64,000 bases of DNA from Sequoia sempervirens (lineage: Eukaryota > Streptophyta > Pinopsida > Cupressales > Cupressaceae). Each line of letters starts with the position of its first letter. Within the stretch, counting starts at the first letter, position 1. The stretch spans positions 1 to 64,000 of the forward strand of contig VDFB02275546.1 in the NCBI GenBank assembly GCA_007258455.2, in the 5' to 3' direction. Below are positions 1 through 11,107 of this stretch, piece after piece. The notes below the pieces were generated by a model. That model ran no database searches, was not told the origin of the DNA, and saw only the letters and a list, made by a program, of their open reading frames with translations. The translations under genes were made by a program, and so were the position numbers.

Positions 1-3
1 AAA

Positions 4-21
4 TGGTGACTCTTGCTAGGA
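4..21 (+). promoter_or_regulatory. Primer-binding-site-like sequence at window edge
   Basis: The sequence tggtgactcttgctagga resembles the primer-binding sites of plant Ty3/gypsy elements of the form TGGYGACTCtGCTgGGGA. If so, a plus-strand element's 5' LTR lies just left of the window. A perfect 20-bp palindrome follows at 21-40. No LTR is visible here, so this rests on motif similarity alone. Confidence 0.35.
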
Positions 22-40
22 AAATTCTCTAGAGAATTTT

Positions 41-1007
41 GATGATGAACAAGAATCATGAACCCAAAATCTCTGGTTTCAATCTCCCTATCAGATAAAC
101 AAATCAAAATGCAAGATTAAAGAATCAAAACCAAATGTAGACTAAACCTTCCATAAACATAAAATCCAACTATGTGCAAGTGACTTCATTTCCCTCCTTG
201 AGCTACTATAGAAACCAAGTTTAGTCAAGTTAGGCTACATATATGATTCTAACTCTAGAAGCAACCTGGATAGAGCCTCGCTACCAATCAGGCGTCCATA
301 GCCATGGCGAGGTTATTGTTGTGATTCTCCGGAACATAGCTCTACTACTAGCCAAGCGTCCATAGCCCTAACAGAGATACTCAAATACTCCTGATAAGTT
401 GAATTCATTATTTTTATTTTCAACATTTTCTTCTTTTTGATATTTTTTTCTTTTCATTTATTTAATTTCAACCTGTGGACAATGAAGTTCACACACATGG
501 CTGAGAACCAGAGGTGGAGCTAAAGCTTGAAATGGGATTTTTCACCTAACAAGACCTTACAAGGGACCCTCGCAGCCTGCGAGATTCTTAAGATGTATGA
601 AATACATAAGATTTCATAATACTTCGGGTTCAAATCAAAACCAATGACCCATCCTCTTTAAATCAAACATTGGGGCTGCTTGACACTAATAGAAGATCTC
701 GATGATTGATTCAAGACACATGATTAAATTCCATCAATGAAATACTAAAAATAGTCCCAGATAATGAATAATTATTGTGCAAGAAAGACACTTCCCCAAC
801 CAGAAAACAGAGAAACCTAAGTCGGAGAAGCAAAGCAACAACCAAACTAAAACCCAAAGCAAACCTAAACTAACCAAAACAGAATCAAACCAAAAGCTAT
901 CTAAACTAACCAAAGCAAACTAATCCTAAAGCAATCTATCCTAAAGAAAACAAAAATAGACTAAATCAAAAGAAAAGTAGAGAAAGATGCATTTATTCAA
1001 ATCAACA
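41..1007. other. Non-coding stretch with A/C-rich tract
   Basis: I see no gene here. The motif gcgtccatagcc occurs twice (about 289 and 356). From about 780 to 980 the plus strand is very rich in A and C and poor in G and T, with recurring aaactaaccaaa-like words. It may be the leader of an element entering from the left, or the 3' non-coding region of the minus-strand gag-like relic that ends at 1008. Confidence 0.4.
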
Positions 1008-2729
1008 TTATATACAAAGAGACTCAAAGTGGCTCATGATCAGGCAAGGTGAACCGAGTCCCACCCCCATATGGTTAATCAAAGCATGAACAAGCAGTAG
1101 TGTAATGGTAGCAGTCCTCAAGAATGAAAAATTTTCTTTATACTCAGCAAAATAAATCTCCACATTGTAGCATTCAAACTCAACCTCATAATCAGGAATA
1201 ATCAATAAATGAGGTAACTCATTAGGACCATGATTAACCCATATGCAAGTTGTCTTCCCCAAACTCCCATAATCAAATCAATAAGCTTCAGAATTCATAG
1301 TAAGGAAAGAAACAACCTGGTGTGCTGCTTGTTGAGACTGAACATCATGTTTATCATCCCTCAATTGTGAATAGTTGATATCTATGTTGTCAGGAGGTCT
1401 CCACTGATGATGCAACATTCCTCTCGCGTTTGAAATATGCAAAACAAAATTAGAGTTATCAATAAGCAGTCCAAGGTGAAATTCAATTTGAACAAACTTA
1501 GAATTAACATCATGGAACTTTTCACCTATTTATGTTTCTCCATTAGGTATCAATGATGAGAATGCAGAAGCTTTGTCATGCACAATGAATTCCTCAACAG
1601 GATGTTCATTAAGAAGCATCACAGACTGGCCTTTAAACATATTTTCACTTACAACAGTGTGATCAAACCCATCAATTATGACTGTAATATTACTATTTCC
1701 AGCATCATTCATGTTTTCCTACACATCAGTATGAACCACATTAGCTACCTCACCCTTAATACATAAAATCTATGAATTTTCATTGTGCAGTTCATCAATA
1801 GACTAAGTAAAAATAGAATTTGATAAATGAGAAGACTCCCTAAATTCATCTTTTGTTGGCACTAGTTCAGATTCTTGATCATAACTATCAGGAATATTGA
1901 CCACTCCATTAAGTGCTTCCTCATGTTCTTCAAGACATTCATTAGCAACTTGTTGAAATTCTTCCATTGGAGACTTGTTTGATGTAACTTTATGTGTATC
2001 CCTTGTATGTTGTAGTAGTTGTACTTGTTCTTCCACCTCTTTTATGGATGCCTGGCACTAGAAGCATGTGAATTCATAATGCTCTTCCCCATGTATCTTG
2101 CACCAAGCTGGTAACAACTCTTCTAGGTAGACACTGTAACTCAGGCTTGACCAATCTTTTATAATTTTGGCAACAAACTCTTCATATCTAGTCTGTATTG
2201 GATCTTCATCCTAGATGGGAGGAGCTTATATGGTAACTCCTTTCTCTTGCAGCTCATCCTCCACTATATTTTTAGAAATCTAACTAACCTCTATAGGAAC
2301 ATCCTCCTTGATCTTTATAGGTAATTCTTCACTTAAATGTTCCTCTGTTAACTCTGATGCCTCATATTTGTCTTCCTTACAATCAGTCCCTTCCAAAGCC
2401 ACCTCAACATCAATTGCAACATAATCTCTTGATTTAGAATTTGTTGGCTTCTCTGTAGTGCATTTCTTGTCTGACTTTTCTTTCCATTCCAGGTATCTCC
2501 CAACTTTAATGATGATGTCCACACATGAATGACAAGTGAACTCCAAAAAGACTATATTATGACCTCTACACAATTTAGATGAGATGAAATCTTGCAAACC
2601 CTTACCACCACTAAGTTGATCTTCAACTATCTATGTAAATGCCTTAACTGTAGTGTCAATAAACTCTTAATTTGTGGAGGCTAGTGGTTCAGGTAGGTTT
2701 TGCATGAAAATACCCCTTTGCAAAACCAT
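1008..2729 (-). pseudogene. Gag-like, Glu-rich LTR-retrotransposon protein relic
   Basis: A minus-strand reading frame keeps one register from an ATG at 2729 to a TAA at 1008 (about 573 codons) but carries about eleven internal stops, mostly TAG. The protein is acidic, with Glu/Lys-rich segments and His/Cys residues; an upstream stretch to about 2900 reads similarly in a shifted frame. It lies just downstream, on the minus strand, of a PBS-like site (3032-3052) and an LTR start (3053), the normal place for gag. No protease, RT or integrase is visible to its left. I infer gag or a gag-region protein from position; I do not recognise a specific family. Confidence 0.45.
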
Positions 2730-3031
2730 CTCAATTTTACCCAAAAAGGCTAAGCATTCAAACTCATTATATGCCTAGTGGTATTATGAATTTTGCATTG
2801 GTTTGATAATGCATAGTGATGCAAACCCTTACTATTCTAGAGATCCAGTCTCTTATTCAAAGACTCACAAAGTTGAGGAAAATAAATTTGAAGATTGTTT
2901 CCATCATGAAAAACATAACACTACTTTTCCATCTTGACTCAAAATATGTATTTTCATATTTAGAGATCTATCGTATCTTAGATTTTTAACATAAAGGCTC
3001 ATTCAACTTCCAGTTATGTCACCTTAGTTCA

Positions 3032-3052
3032 GCCCTCCTTCTAGCACCAATC
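3032..3052 (-). promoter_or_regulatory. Primer-binding-site-like sequence of a minus-strand LTR element
   Basis: On the minus strand this reads GATTGGTGCTAGAAGGAGGG, a form often seen just inside the 5' LTR of plant gypsy elements. It directly abuts a sequence starting TGTTGATGG on the plus strand (3053), read as the 3' end of a minus-strand 5' LTR. It sets the orientation of the gag-like relic at 1008-2729. Confidence 0.45.
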
Positions 3053-3906
3053 TGTTGATGGTGTTTTCTGCACAGCAACAACTCAGACAAAATGTGGTAT
3101 TCTATCTCTGTTGAAAGGTAAATCTCTATCAACAAGCCTCAAGAGATAACCCCAAGGTCTCTAATGTCAGGTCTTGACAAATACAATGAAAAAACTCAGA
3201 GATAATGTGAAATTGTTGGTAATCACAAGGGTCCTTACAAATGAACAATGTTGGAAGTATACTTTCATTAGATGTAACAATATGGTGATGCTTTCAATCC
3301 TAAAACTAACCCAAATACAAAGAAAGAGCAAAAGAGAAGGGTTGAGAGAGATTCTAAACTAACTCCTAAGATCAATCACAACAATGATGAATATTGTAAA
3401 TGGACATATCCCCAATAAAACTAATCTTTGCTTGATCAAGGACAAGCCCACAACTCCGCATAAATGGTGCAATCTTCTAAGGAAACTAAAGATTTTCAGA
3501 CTATGAATATTCATCCACATACCCAATAATTGGCACAATGTAAACAAGCATCCACAATTGAACTTAGCATAAAATAAGGCCTAGACTAACTTTACATAGC
3601 AACTTACAATCAAAAAATTGCTAAAAGTATGGACCAGAGATTGATCAAACATCATTCACATTTTACCATTATTGCAAAAGAACTAAAATCTAACATCTAA
3701 CATCACGAAAATCAAGAACAAGAAACCATAAACCGTCAAAAGTGTAACACAAAGCTTGCCAAATCAACAATCCAATTGCATTAAATTCTCGAGTTGCATA
3801 ACATTCCTCTTGCTCTCTCCTTTCCTGCAACTAATTTATGAAATCTACTTGCCAATTTTTGCCTTCTAACTAAAATCTAACCCTTTACAAATGAGAAGGC
3901 ACTATC

Positions 3907-3913
3907 CTTTATA
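3907..3913 (-). promoter_or_regulatory. TATA-like box in minus-strand LTR
   Basis: The minus strand reads ATCTATAAAGGATAGTGCC here, about 850 bp upstream of the LTR's inner edge. The spacing suits an LTR promoter reading toward the gag-like relic at 1008-2729. This is a motif call only. Confidence 0.3.
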
Positions 3914-4515
3914 GATATTACATTTCAATTTCAATGGCTAGGATTAAATCAATCCAAGGGCTCAAATCATTCCTCTAGAAGCATCAAGAGGTTACATTCA
4001 ATTTGGGAGCTCATGGTACATCATCATCCAATCAATTGCATTCAGTTACAATGTGGCCCAATGACATTAATTTTGAGAAAATCCTCATTGGAGAATAAAT
4101 ATAGCTTCACATGTCTCTCCTTGTTAAAGGAACCTCTCAAATTGGCATACAACTGGTGGCACAAATTCATAGGCAGGTGCATTTCAATAATTTGAATATC
4201 CTTTCCCAGGCACACTTCCATATGCAAGTTCCCTTTTAATTTATTTAATCCTGAAAAATAGATATCATCATTAGTAGCTCACATGTTAAAAAATCCAATC
4301 CATTTTAGAAAAAATTTCCATTTTTGGGAATTTTTATTTTCAAATTTTTAATCCATCTCAAGAATTTCATTTTCAGGAACATTTTAAAATTTTAGGAAAA
4401 AAATCCATTTTGGAAATTTTCCATTTAATGCATTTAGGGAAAATTTCCATTTTGAAAATTTCAGGATTTTAGGGTCTTAGATTTTCGAAAATGGAAATTT
4501 CAAGAGAAAATCCGA

Positions 4516-4637
4516 GGTAGCCTGAATTTTCCATGGCTTAATTTAAGGTAGCTTGAATTTTCCATGGCTTAATCCAAGGTATCTTGAGTTTTCCATGGCT
4601 TAATTTGAGGTAGCTTGGATTTTCCATAATCCAAGCT
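4516..4637. repeat. 31-bp tandem repeat, four copies, ending in a hairpin
   Basis: Units of the form ggtagcttgaattttccatg followed by gcttaatttaa start at 4516, 4547, 4578 and 4609, an exact 31-bp period. The last unit turns into a perfect 10-bp inverted repeat, agcttggatt (4612-4621) and aatccaagct (4628-4637), with a 6-base loop. The array sits in the presumed U3 of the minus-strand LTR. Confidence 0.9.
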
Positions 4638-4850
4638 AGGTCAAAATCCCCTAAACTTCATAACTTTTTTTCTAAATTTTTTTTTTGAAAAGTTCAAAAA
4701 GTAGCTCGACTTAATTTTCCGTCCTCTATCCACAGGTGCAAAAAAAAATTTACAAATGATGTTAATTCACCTCAAAATTGGTTGAGGTCCAGAATTGGCT
4801 AGGATTTCCCCTAGAGCCTCAAAATATTGCCTTCATCAAACGAAGTCTGG

Positions 4851-5860
4851 ACTTAATCCCAAAATAACCTCCCAAGAAGAGTAAAACTAAAAATTTGACC
4901 AAGCCAAGATGTGGAGATGCAAAGAAAAAGGGGTCCCAGCCTGCAGTGGGGCATGTGTCTAAAAATTGCACAAGGATTTTTTGTTATTCCTATCGCTACC
5001 CATTCTATCGTGTGATAGGACTGATTTTCCATTATCATTATTTAATGATGACCTTCATGTCATCTCAATGCTCTTTTCATCAGCTACTCCCTATTCTGGA
5101 TAGTCTTTTGCATCCTGGTCTTCATTTCTCACTGCTCCACTTTACCAGATTTTGTTCCAGGAACCTTCCTGTTACTCTCAGGATGTATACGTGTACCTCC
5201 TATTATTTTTATGTCTTTTTTGGCCATTCACCTTCCACAATGGCCACAGTGCATTCTCATCTATGACTGATGTCCGCTTTCACGATGATATCACTTCAAT
5301 CTATGCATTATGGTATCCATCAGATGGACTGCACGAATTCCTTTAGCCACATTGTGTTTTCTTTCACATCACGTTCATTCCATTAGTTCCCTTGGTACGG
5401 CTCAATCTGCGATGATCACTCACTAATCTCCCACTACTGTCATCCCTCCATCGTCCAATTAGCAATCAGAAAATAATGTATCACCTCGATAATTGGTAAT
5501 TAGTAGTTTTAATTTTCCTTTTGATTTATTATTTATTTATTTTTCCTAGCATATGATGACTTTCCCTGGAGACAGGTCATTGATTAGCTAGGAGGATAAA
5601 CTGTATCTTTCGCATCATCCGTTGTACGTCTACATTAATTTTGATACCTCCGCCTACCACCATATTTTGATAAATATGGCGATCATGTCATGGTAACCCA
5701 TCCTTACTCTATAGACATTTTCCATTTTAAACCACTCTTTTTGAAAAACAAAAATTATCTTATCAGTCTTTAACCTCTGTTTCCTCAACCGCCATACGCT
5801 TGTTGTAACTTTTATCATTGTAGCAACTTCCAAGTGCCCACATGGTAGGAGATCGATGCC
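4851..5860. other. No recognisable feature
   Basis: Mixed-composition sequence with short open frames on both strands. None shows a domain or repeat I can support. Confidence 0.4.
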
Positions 5861-5869
5861 CCCACTGAG

Positions 5870-6990
5870 AGCCTACATCCATTGTAGATCTAAAATCCCA
5901 TAAGGAGGCTTACAATATTTTTCAATAAGCACATGTTGGGATGTTTCTTTTAAGAACGTATGTGGGTATGATGACGATATTGCCGGAGAATACGCCTTAA
6001 GTTTCTGCCAAAATAAGGTATTTGTGCGAGGCTTGAATTTTTCAGTGACAGATGAGACAATTGAAGATGTCACAAAACTTCCACGAATTGGTGAATATTA
6101 TTTTCCCACTAATTCTAGCAAAGTTGTAGACGTCAAGTCAATTTGAAAGCAATTCTTGCAAAGGGGGGATCTTTGGAAATGGTACACAAAAAAGGTATGA
6201 AACTGGCCTCATTACTTTCCCCTTGGAAGAATGTAGAAAAATTTCTCATAGTAGTATATTACCTATGAGGGAAGGTGTGTCTATGTTTTTTCCCATCATT
6301 TTGAATTGTTGTTGCATCTGCAAAGGGGCATGTTGGTTAATGTTCCATATTATCTGCATTGTTCCTTGCAAAGAATGTGTAAAGTGGTTCAACATGGGAA
6401 AGAGCATGCTTTAACCTATCATGGGTTAATTAGATTGTTGGTCATTCATTAATTTAAATAAATTTCTCCCCCTGGTGATTGGGATTCCTTTTTTCACACT
6501 CAAGAGGGCTCTAGTACAAAGGATTCTAGTGATGGGGATATTGAAAATGAGGGAAGCCTTAAAATCCCTACTGATACCCCTAGTTCCTCTAGCAATGTAC
6601 AATCTATAGATGAAACCCTTGTGACTAAAAATACACATATGCAAACTCCTAACACAAGAATTTATCTAGGAAATCTTGTAGTGAACCCTTTATGATTAAA
6701 ACCTTAGTTTCCCCATCAAATTCTTGATAAGGGGAGCTAGAAAAAACACAAGAAAGTGACTAGTTTTGTGGATAAATTGACAAATTTGGCTAATGTTGCT
6801 AGTAACATCTGTGAAGGAAAAGATGAAGATTTTGACCTAGAAATTTTGACTGGGGCTTTAAATAAACAAGGGAAGATGGTAGGGAATATATATAGCCCAA
6901 TCAAAGGAAAAATAAGTTACATCAAAGGAAGACCAACTCTGACACACACAAAAATATATTTGGTCCAAAGAACTTTGAGGAAAATCTAAC
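5870..6990 (+). pseudogene. Relic of plant transposon-protein domain with acidic tail
   Basis: Plus-strand text from about 5960 to 6450, in two or three registers, encodes VRGLNFSVTDETIEDVTKLP, then SLLSPWKN, then a segment with FELLLHLQRG and later LIRLLV. These line up with the extra ORF of the Athila-like element at 56225 (VKGLEVIATKERIAEVTGFP, SLLEPWKQ, FKLLNHMRHG, LIKLLV). A Ser/Asp-rich stretch follows (about 6510-6600), then an open frame at 6756-6989 of unknown type, which may be the same protein. Stops and frameshifts make it non-functional. No flanking LTR or PPT was found. Homology to the 56-kb ORF is seen directly; assignment to the plant transposon-protein group (PF20167-like) is from memory of that family. 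Confidence 0.55.
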
Positions 6991-7452
6991 ATTTGATGTG
7001 TTGGATCTCAAAATCACGGTTACAAAATCCTAAAGAGGATGCCAGCCTCTGTGATCAAACTTGTAACATTTTTGAACCAATGAATGGAGTTAACCTGTAT
7101 GGTTGATAACTCCCTACACTTCAGGCTCTGCTAGACCTAGGCAAGTAGACCCTAATTGCTGAAGCATATTGATAATTGTGTGATTTAATTGGGCTTAAAG
7201 ATCTATCCACAGTGGCATGAAGTGTGAAATAGATGGAGGCTTGATAACTAATCTACTTCTAATGTGTCAATTGGTAATTTATGATGTGAAATTGGATAAG
7301 CAATGTATGAATGGGATGGACCAGTGCTCTATTGGGTATGCAGAGTCAATGAAGATCTATAATAAATGGCTAGTATTGGTTATAATCCTAATTTTTTGGC
7401 ACTTAATTTTGTTTATACCTTGTATAAATGTGCAAGGATGTGGTTGAAAGAC

Positions 7453-7850
7453 TCTTCTTAATGATCCAATTGATCTTATCAGGTTACTATAATTTATTAA
7501 AAGGATTTTTAATCCTTCCTTGAAGGAACCAATTAATAGAATCACACAATGACAACAAATGTGTATTGACAAAATAAAGTATTCCTTTAATTTGAATAAC
7601 AAGATAACATCAATGTGGAGATAGTATGACAATCATATCAATTACCTAACTCTTCTTATTGATCCAATTATTACCACCAAGTTACTCTAAACAATTAAAA
7701 GGGTTTTAATTCCTTGACATAAACCAATTAACTTGATTACATAATAACAACAACTATGTCTTGATGAAATTGAAATATCAGCTTGGATATACAACTTCAA
7801 ATAATAGAGTAGTAATGTGGAGACATCCAGATAATTGTATCAAATTAACA
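7453..7850. repeat. Diverged direct duplication, ~200-bp units
   Basis: Two adjacent units (about 7453-7655 and 7657-7850) share ordered blocks: gatccaatt, aggttact or aagttact, aaccaattaa, acaataacaac-like text, gtcttgatgaaat-like text and aatgtggagaca-like text. The copies are well diverged. The function is unknown. Confidence 0.6.
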
Positions 7851-8111
7851 AAAAATGGACACCAGTATTGAACCATACAAAATTAAAGATCTTCCATTGA
7901 TTTCAGCCAAAATTTATGCATGCATCATGGTCCATACAGTAAAATCTATATGATAAGCATTCTAAAAGTATCTCTTCTATATCTCCTATATTCTCCCTAA
8001 TCACTCTTACTTTCCTATCACTACACATCCAACTTATATACCAATGTTTGGAAGAGGACACACCCCTTCATTAATGTCTTTTGAAAGTAACAATAATTAA
8101 GCTCTAGTGAG

Positions 8112-11107
8112 TCATAAATGAACTTTTGTTATGTGATCTAAATAATCATGTCTCAAATGTGTATCAACATCTTCAGAAGCATTTCTTGTAGCTATCTCCA
8201 TGATCACCATTTTCTCCAAATGTTCACATGTCTTGTCTAGTGCTGATTTCTCACTCTTGGTTGCTTCCAAGGCTCCATGCAATATCAACTTGCGTTCCTT
8301 TATCCATTCATTCTAGTCTTTCAATTCTCCATCATTTCTAAATAGTGTAGGCACCCCTTCCTTTGCAGCATTAGTGAATCCCTTTGCATCTCCTTGAAGC
8401 TCCTCATAGTAGCCCTGGTGCTTTCTCATGATATCCTTATTAGCAGTGATGGCTCCATTGTCAAAAGTATCTTTATTTGTATTTCCTGGATTTTTTCCTA
8501 AATTCAGTCATTTAATCTTTTATGCTCCTGGATTGTACTATAACTCTTGGAATGGGTCCCCCAAAACTTGTTCATCCAAACCATCAAGTTGATGTGCCTT
8601 TTTTGGAATGTTGTAGAGAGTGCATCAATCTGGATTTTTCTCATTTGAGCTTGTATATTTGATTCTTCACTCTTATCCTTGGATTGGGAACCCTCTCCTT
8701 GAGTTAGCAATTTGGTAGGTCCCTGCAGTGTACCCTTGATCATGTCCTTCAAGAAATCATTTTCTTTGAGGATCTTCTCATTATTCATTTTGTACATATA
8801 TCTTTTCTTGATCAACATTTGAATTTGTGCTTTATTTAATTTGGCAACATTTATGCCAATATCAACAGTAGCCACAAGATCAATCTCTCCTACCTTCAAT
8901 GTCATTATATGGCCAAATGCCTTCTCAGTTTCAATGATCATAGACTTCTTGTGTGGAGGATATAGGCCCAAATCATGAGAGAATTCTCATTAGGATTATA
9001 TTTTGATCTTGTATACACTTCTATAACTCATTCCAACCTTAGCTTATGTGTGGCACCATTATTATGCAAGAAACTATAAAAAACAAGGGCTAAGTTTAAA
9101 TAAAAACCAAGGAAAATCATTACACCAGATTCCTTTAACAATTTCCTCCCTCTCTCTGGAGTCATATCCTTCATCTTAATTTCCACATCTGATTTCAAAA
9201 TTTTCAGCAATTGGGCTTCATTGGTAGGTGTAACATCTGTGAAAGAATCCCTTATTGCTTTCCCCTTTTGCTTGTATAAAAATGATCTAAATTCAGAAGA
9301 CTTTATGAATTCATCATCAGAAACAAAAGACTTAAGGCTAACTGCCTAGTATCTGTATCAGATGTTTCTTCAACTTCTTGCTCTCTATTAGGAGGTTGAT
9401 ACTCCTCTACTCTCATTTTATAAATTTTATCCATTTGACCTTGATGTTCCTTTTCCCCATCAAACTCTTCACTTCTAGAAGACAACATTTATGCTTCTTC
9501 AATTTCCTTCATTCTCTACTCCATCTTCCTATTATATTCATTAATGGCCAATTTTGCTTCCCTCTCTTCCATGTTTCTGATTATATCATCATGTGGGTAG
9601 GGTATGCGAGCATATCCACCCAAGTTTACTTTCTTTCTAGCAAAATCAATGTAGCCTCCAGGATCAAATCCTTTTCTTGGTGGTTCCTTCTTCAAATTGA
9701 AATGAGATAACTTATTTAAGATTAAATCATACCCTTATTTAGACAACATAGTAAAGTCTCCAAAACACAATGCACTTGGCATGAATGATTGTTTTTCATA
9801 AGCACTCAGATTCATAACACTTGAATAATCCATCTGTCTGACAATTTCCAAATATGAAATTCTATATGGTACTATTTTTGGGAGAAGAAAAGGTGTATCC
9901 TCAAAAAAATACACCCTAATCATGGTGGCATCAACATAGCAGTACCAATCACCCCAATTATGACCAACAGTTGTAGGTCCATTGAAATCTTTAGGCCTTA
10001 GAAATATTTTAATCTCCTCAGTCAAAAAATGATCACGAGGGTGGTTAAAAAATTTATACAATATCTTGAAAAAATATTCCTCAAAATAAATATAACTAGA
10101 ACTCACAAATCTACTATCCCAAATAGTAGTCCACAGTTGCACTGGTAGTGGCTGATCTTCCTTATCAAATTGTGAAATTTTTAGTTCTTCTGGCCACATC
10201 CCTATCTCTTGTCCATAATACAATATCATATGCATGAGGATAGAATAATGATCGAAGTGTAATGTAGGAGATCCATTTTTTATTTTTCCATTAACCCCGA
10301 ATCAATCCCCTTGAAAATATGTGAGGCATACTCAAATGGCCTTGCATTGTGGCACTGGATATCTACTGCAATCACCATTGGACCTATTGTTATGAATTCA
10401 GAGGCTTAAGTCCCTAATACCTGACACACTAAGAAATATGTGTGTTTTAAGTAGGGTTCAAATAAGTCCACATGAAAAGAAGGCCCATCATTGTCTTCGA
10501 GTGGAACAGGGTCTCCATCCTTTCTTGGTCTGTGTAGTGGAAATCTCCATCCTTTATAGGTTGTGTCCATTCTCCAATATTCCCTTTCTAAATCTTCATG
10601 TAAAATAGGCTCATCGTATGAGTCACTTAGGTTAAAGACTTCATAAAGTGTAGTCTTGGACACATGTATAAAGGGTTCACCCTACAAGTTGCAGATGGCT
10701 TTAAGGTCTGGTTTATAATTCTTAGCCAAAAGCTTCACAAGTTCTACATTCACAAATACATTTGGAACGACCAGTGTCCCCAAATTAAAACTCCAGGGAT
10801 TGCACATTGGTTTGAACCTATTTCTCCAGTAATAGTGGAACATGAATAATTCATAACCTCTAACAGGGGTCCATGCATCTTCTATGTGTCTGCATTTGTC
10901 TTCAAATCTTTCTACATTGACCCTTAGTTGTGTAGACCTTCTGGCCTTTGGCATTGAACCGGGTAACTAATTCGTAAGGTCTTGGTTTAGTTATCTCTCT
11001 TTTTTTTGGGCTCCTCCCATGTTTCAATTTTTTTTTAACCTCTAGGTTGACTACTTTCACCTTGTTGTTTTCTTCCTGTTTGTTTTCCCAGAGCTTGAAC
11101 CTTCCAT
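8112..11107 (-). pseudogene. Broken ~1000-codon gene of unknown family
   Basis: On the minus strand a coding stretch runs from an ATG at 11107 to a TGA at 8112, no introns apparent, broken by several frameshifts (near 11060, 10925, 10255, 9250 and 9000) and stops. In order: a Ser/Lys-rich start; RPYELVTRFNAKGQKVYTTK (about 10985-10925); a Trp/Tyr-rich domain (10950-10410); a domain containing YSILMHMILYYG and WPEELKI (10260-9740); a charged region (9700-9300); a Lys/Asn-rich segment (8970-8500); and a C-terminal part with SEKSALDKTCEHLEKM (near 8250) that could form a coiled coil. I do not recognise it. Large size, lack of introns and retroelement surroundings suggest a mobile-element ORF. 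It may be a distant relative of the domain at 17.2 and 56.2 kb, but that is weak. Confidence 0.6.

Larger units (their letters stand above)
3053..4850 (-). repeat. Putative 5' LTR of minus-strand gypsy-type element
   Basis: The LTR edge at 3053 follows from the adjacent PBS-like site. A minus-strand TATA-like word lies at 3907-3913, followed downstream by text typical of an LTR R region. Farther upstream (higher coordinates) are an AT-rich block of aaattttccatttt-like words (4290-4500) and a 31-bp tandem array (4516-4637), which would fall in U3. The right edge is not defined and is placed near 4850 only because text character changes. The 3' LTR is not in the window. Confidence 0.4.

Noticed and set aside
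4895..5266. 123-codon plus-strand open frame as a gene
   Set aside because: His/Ser/Phe/Cys-rich, no domain, no promoter or splice evidence. Likely chance in a pyrimidine-rich stretch.
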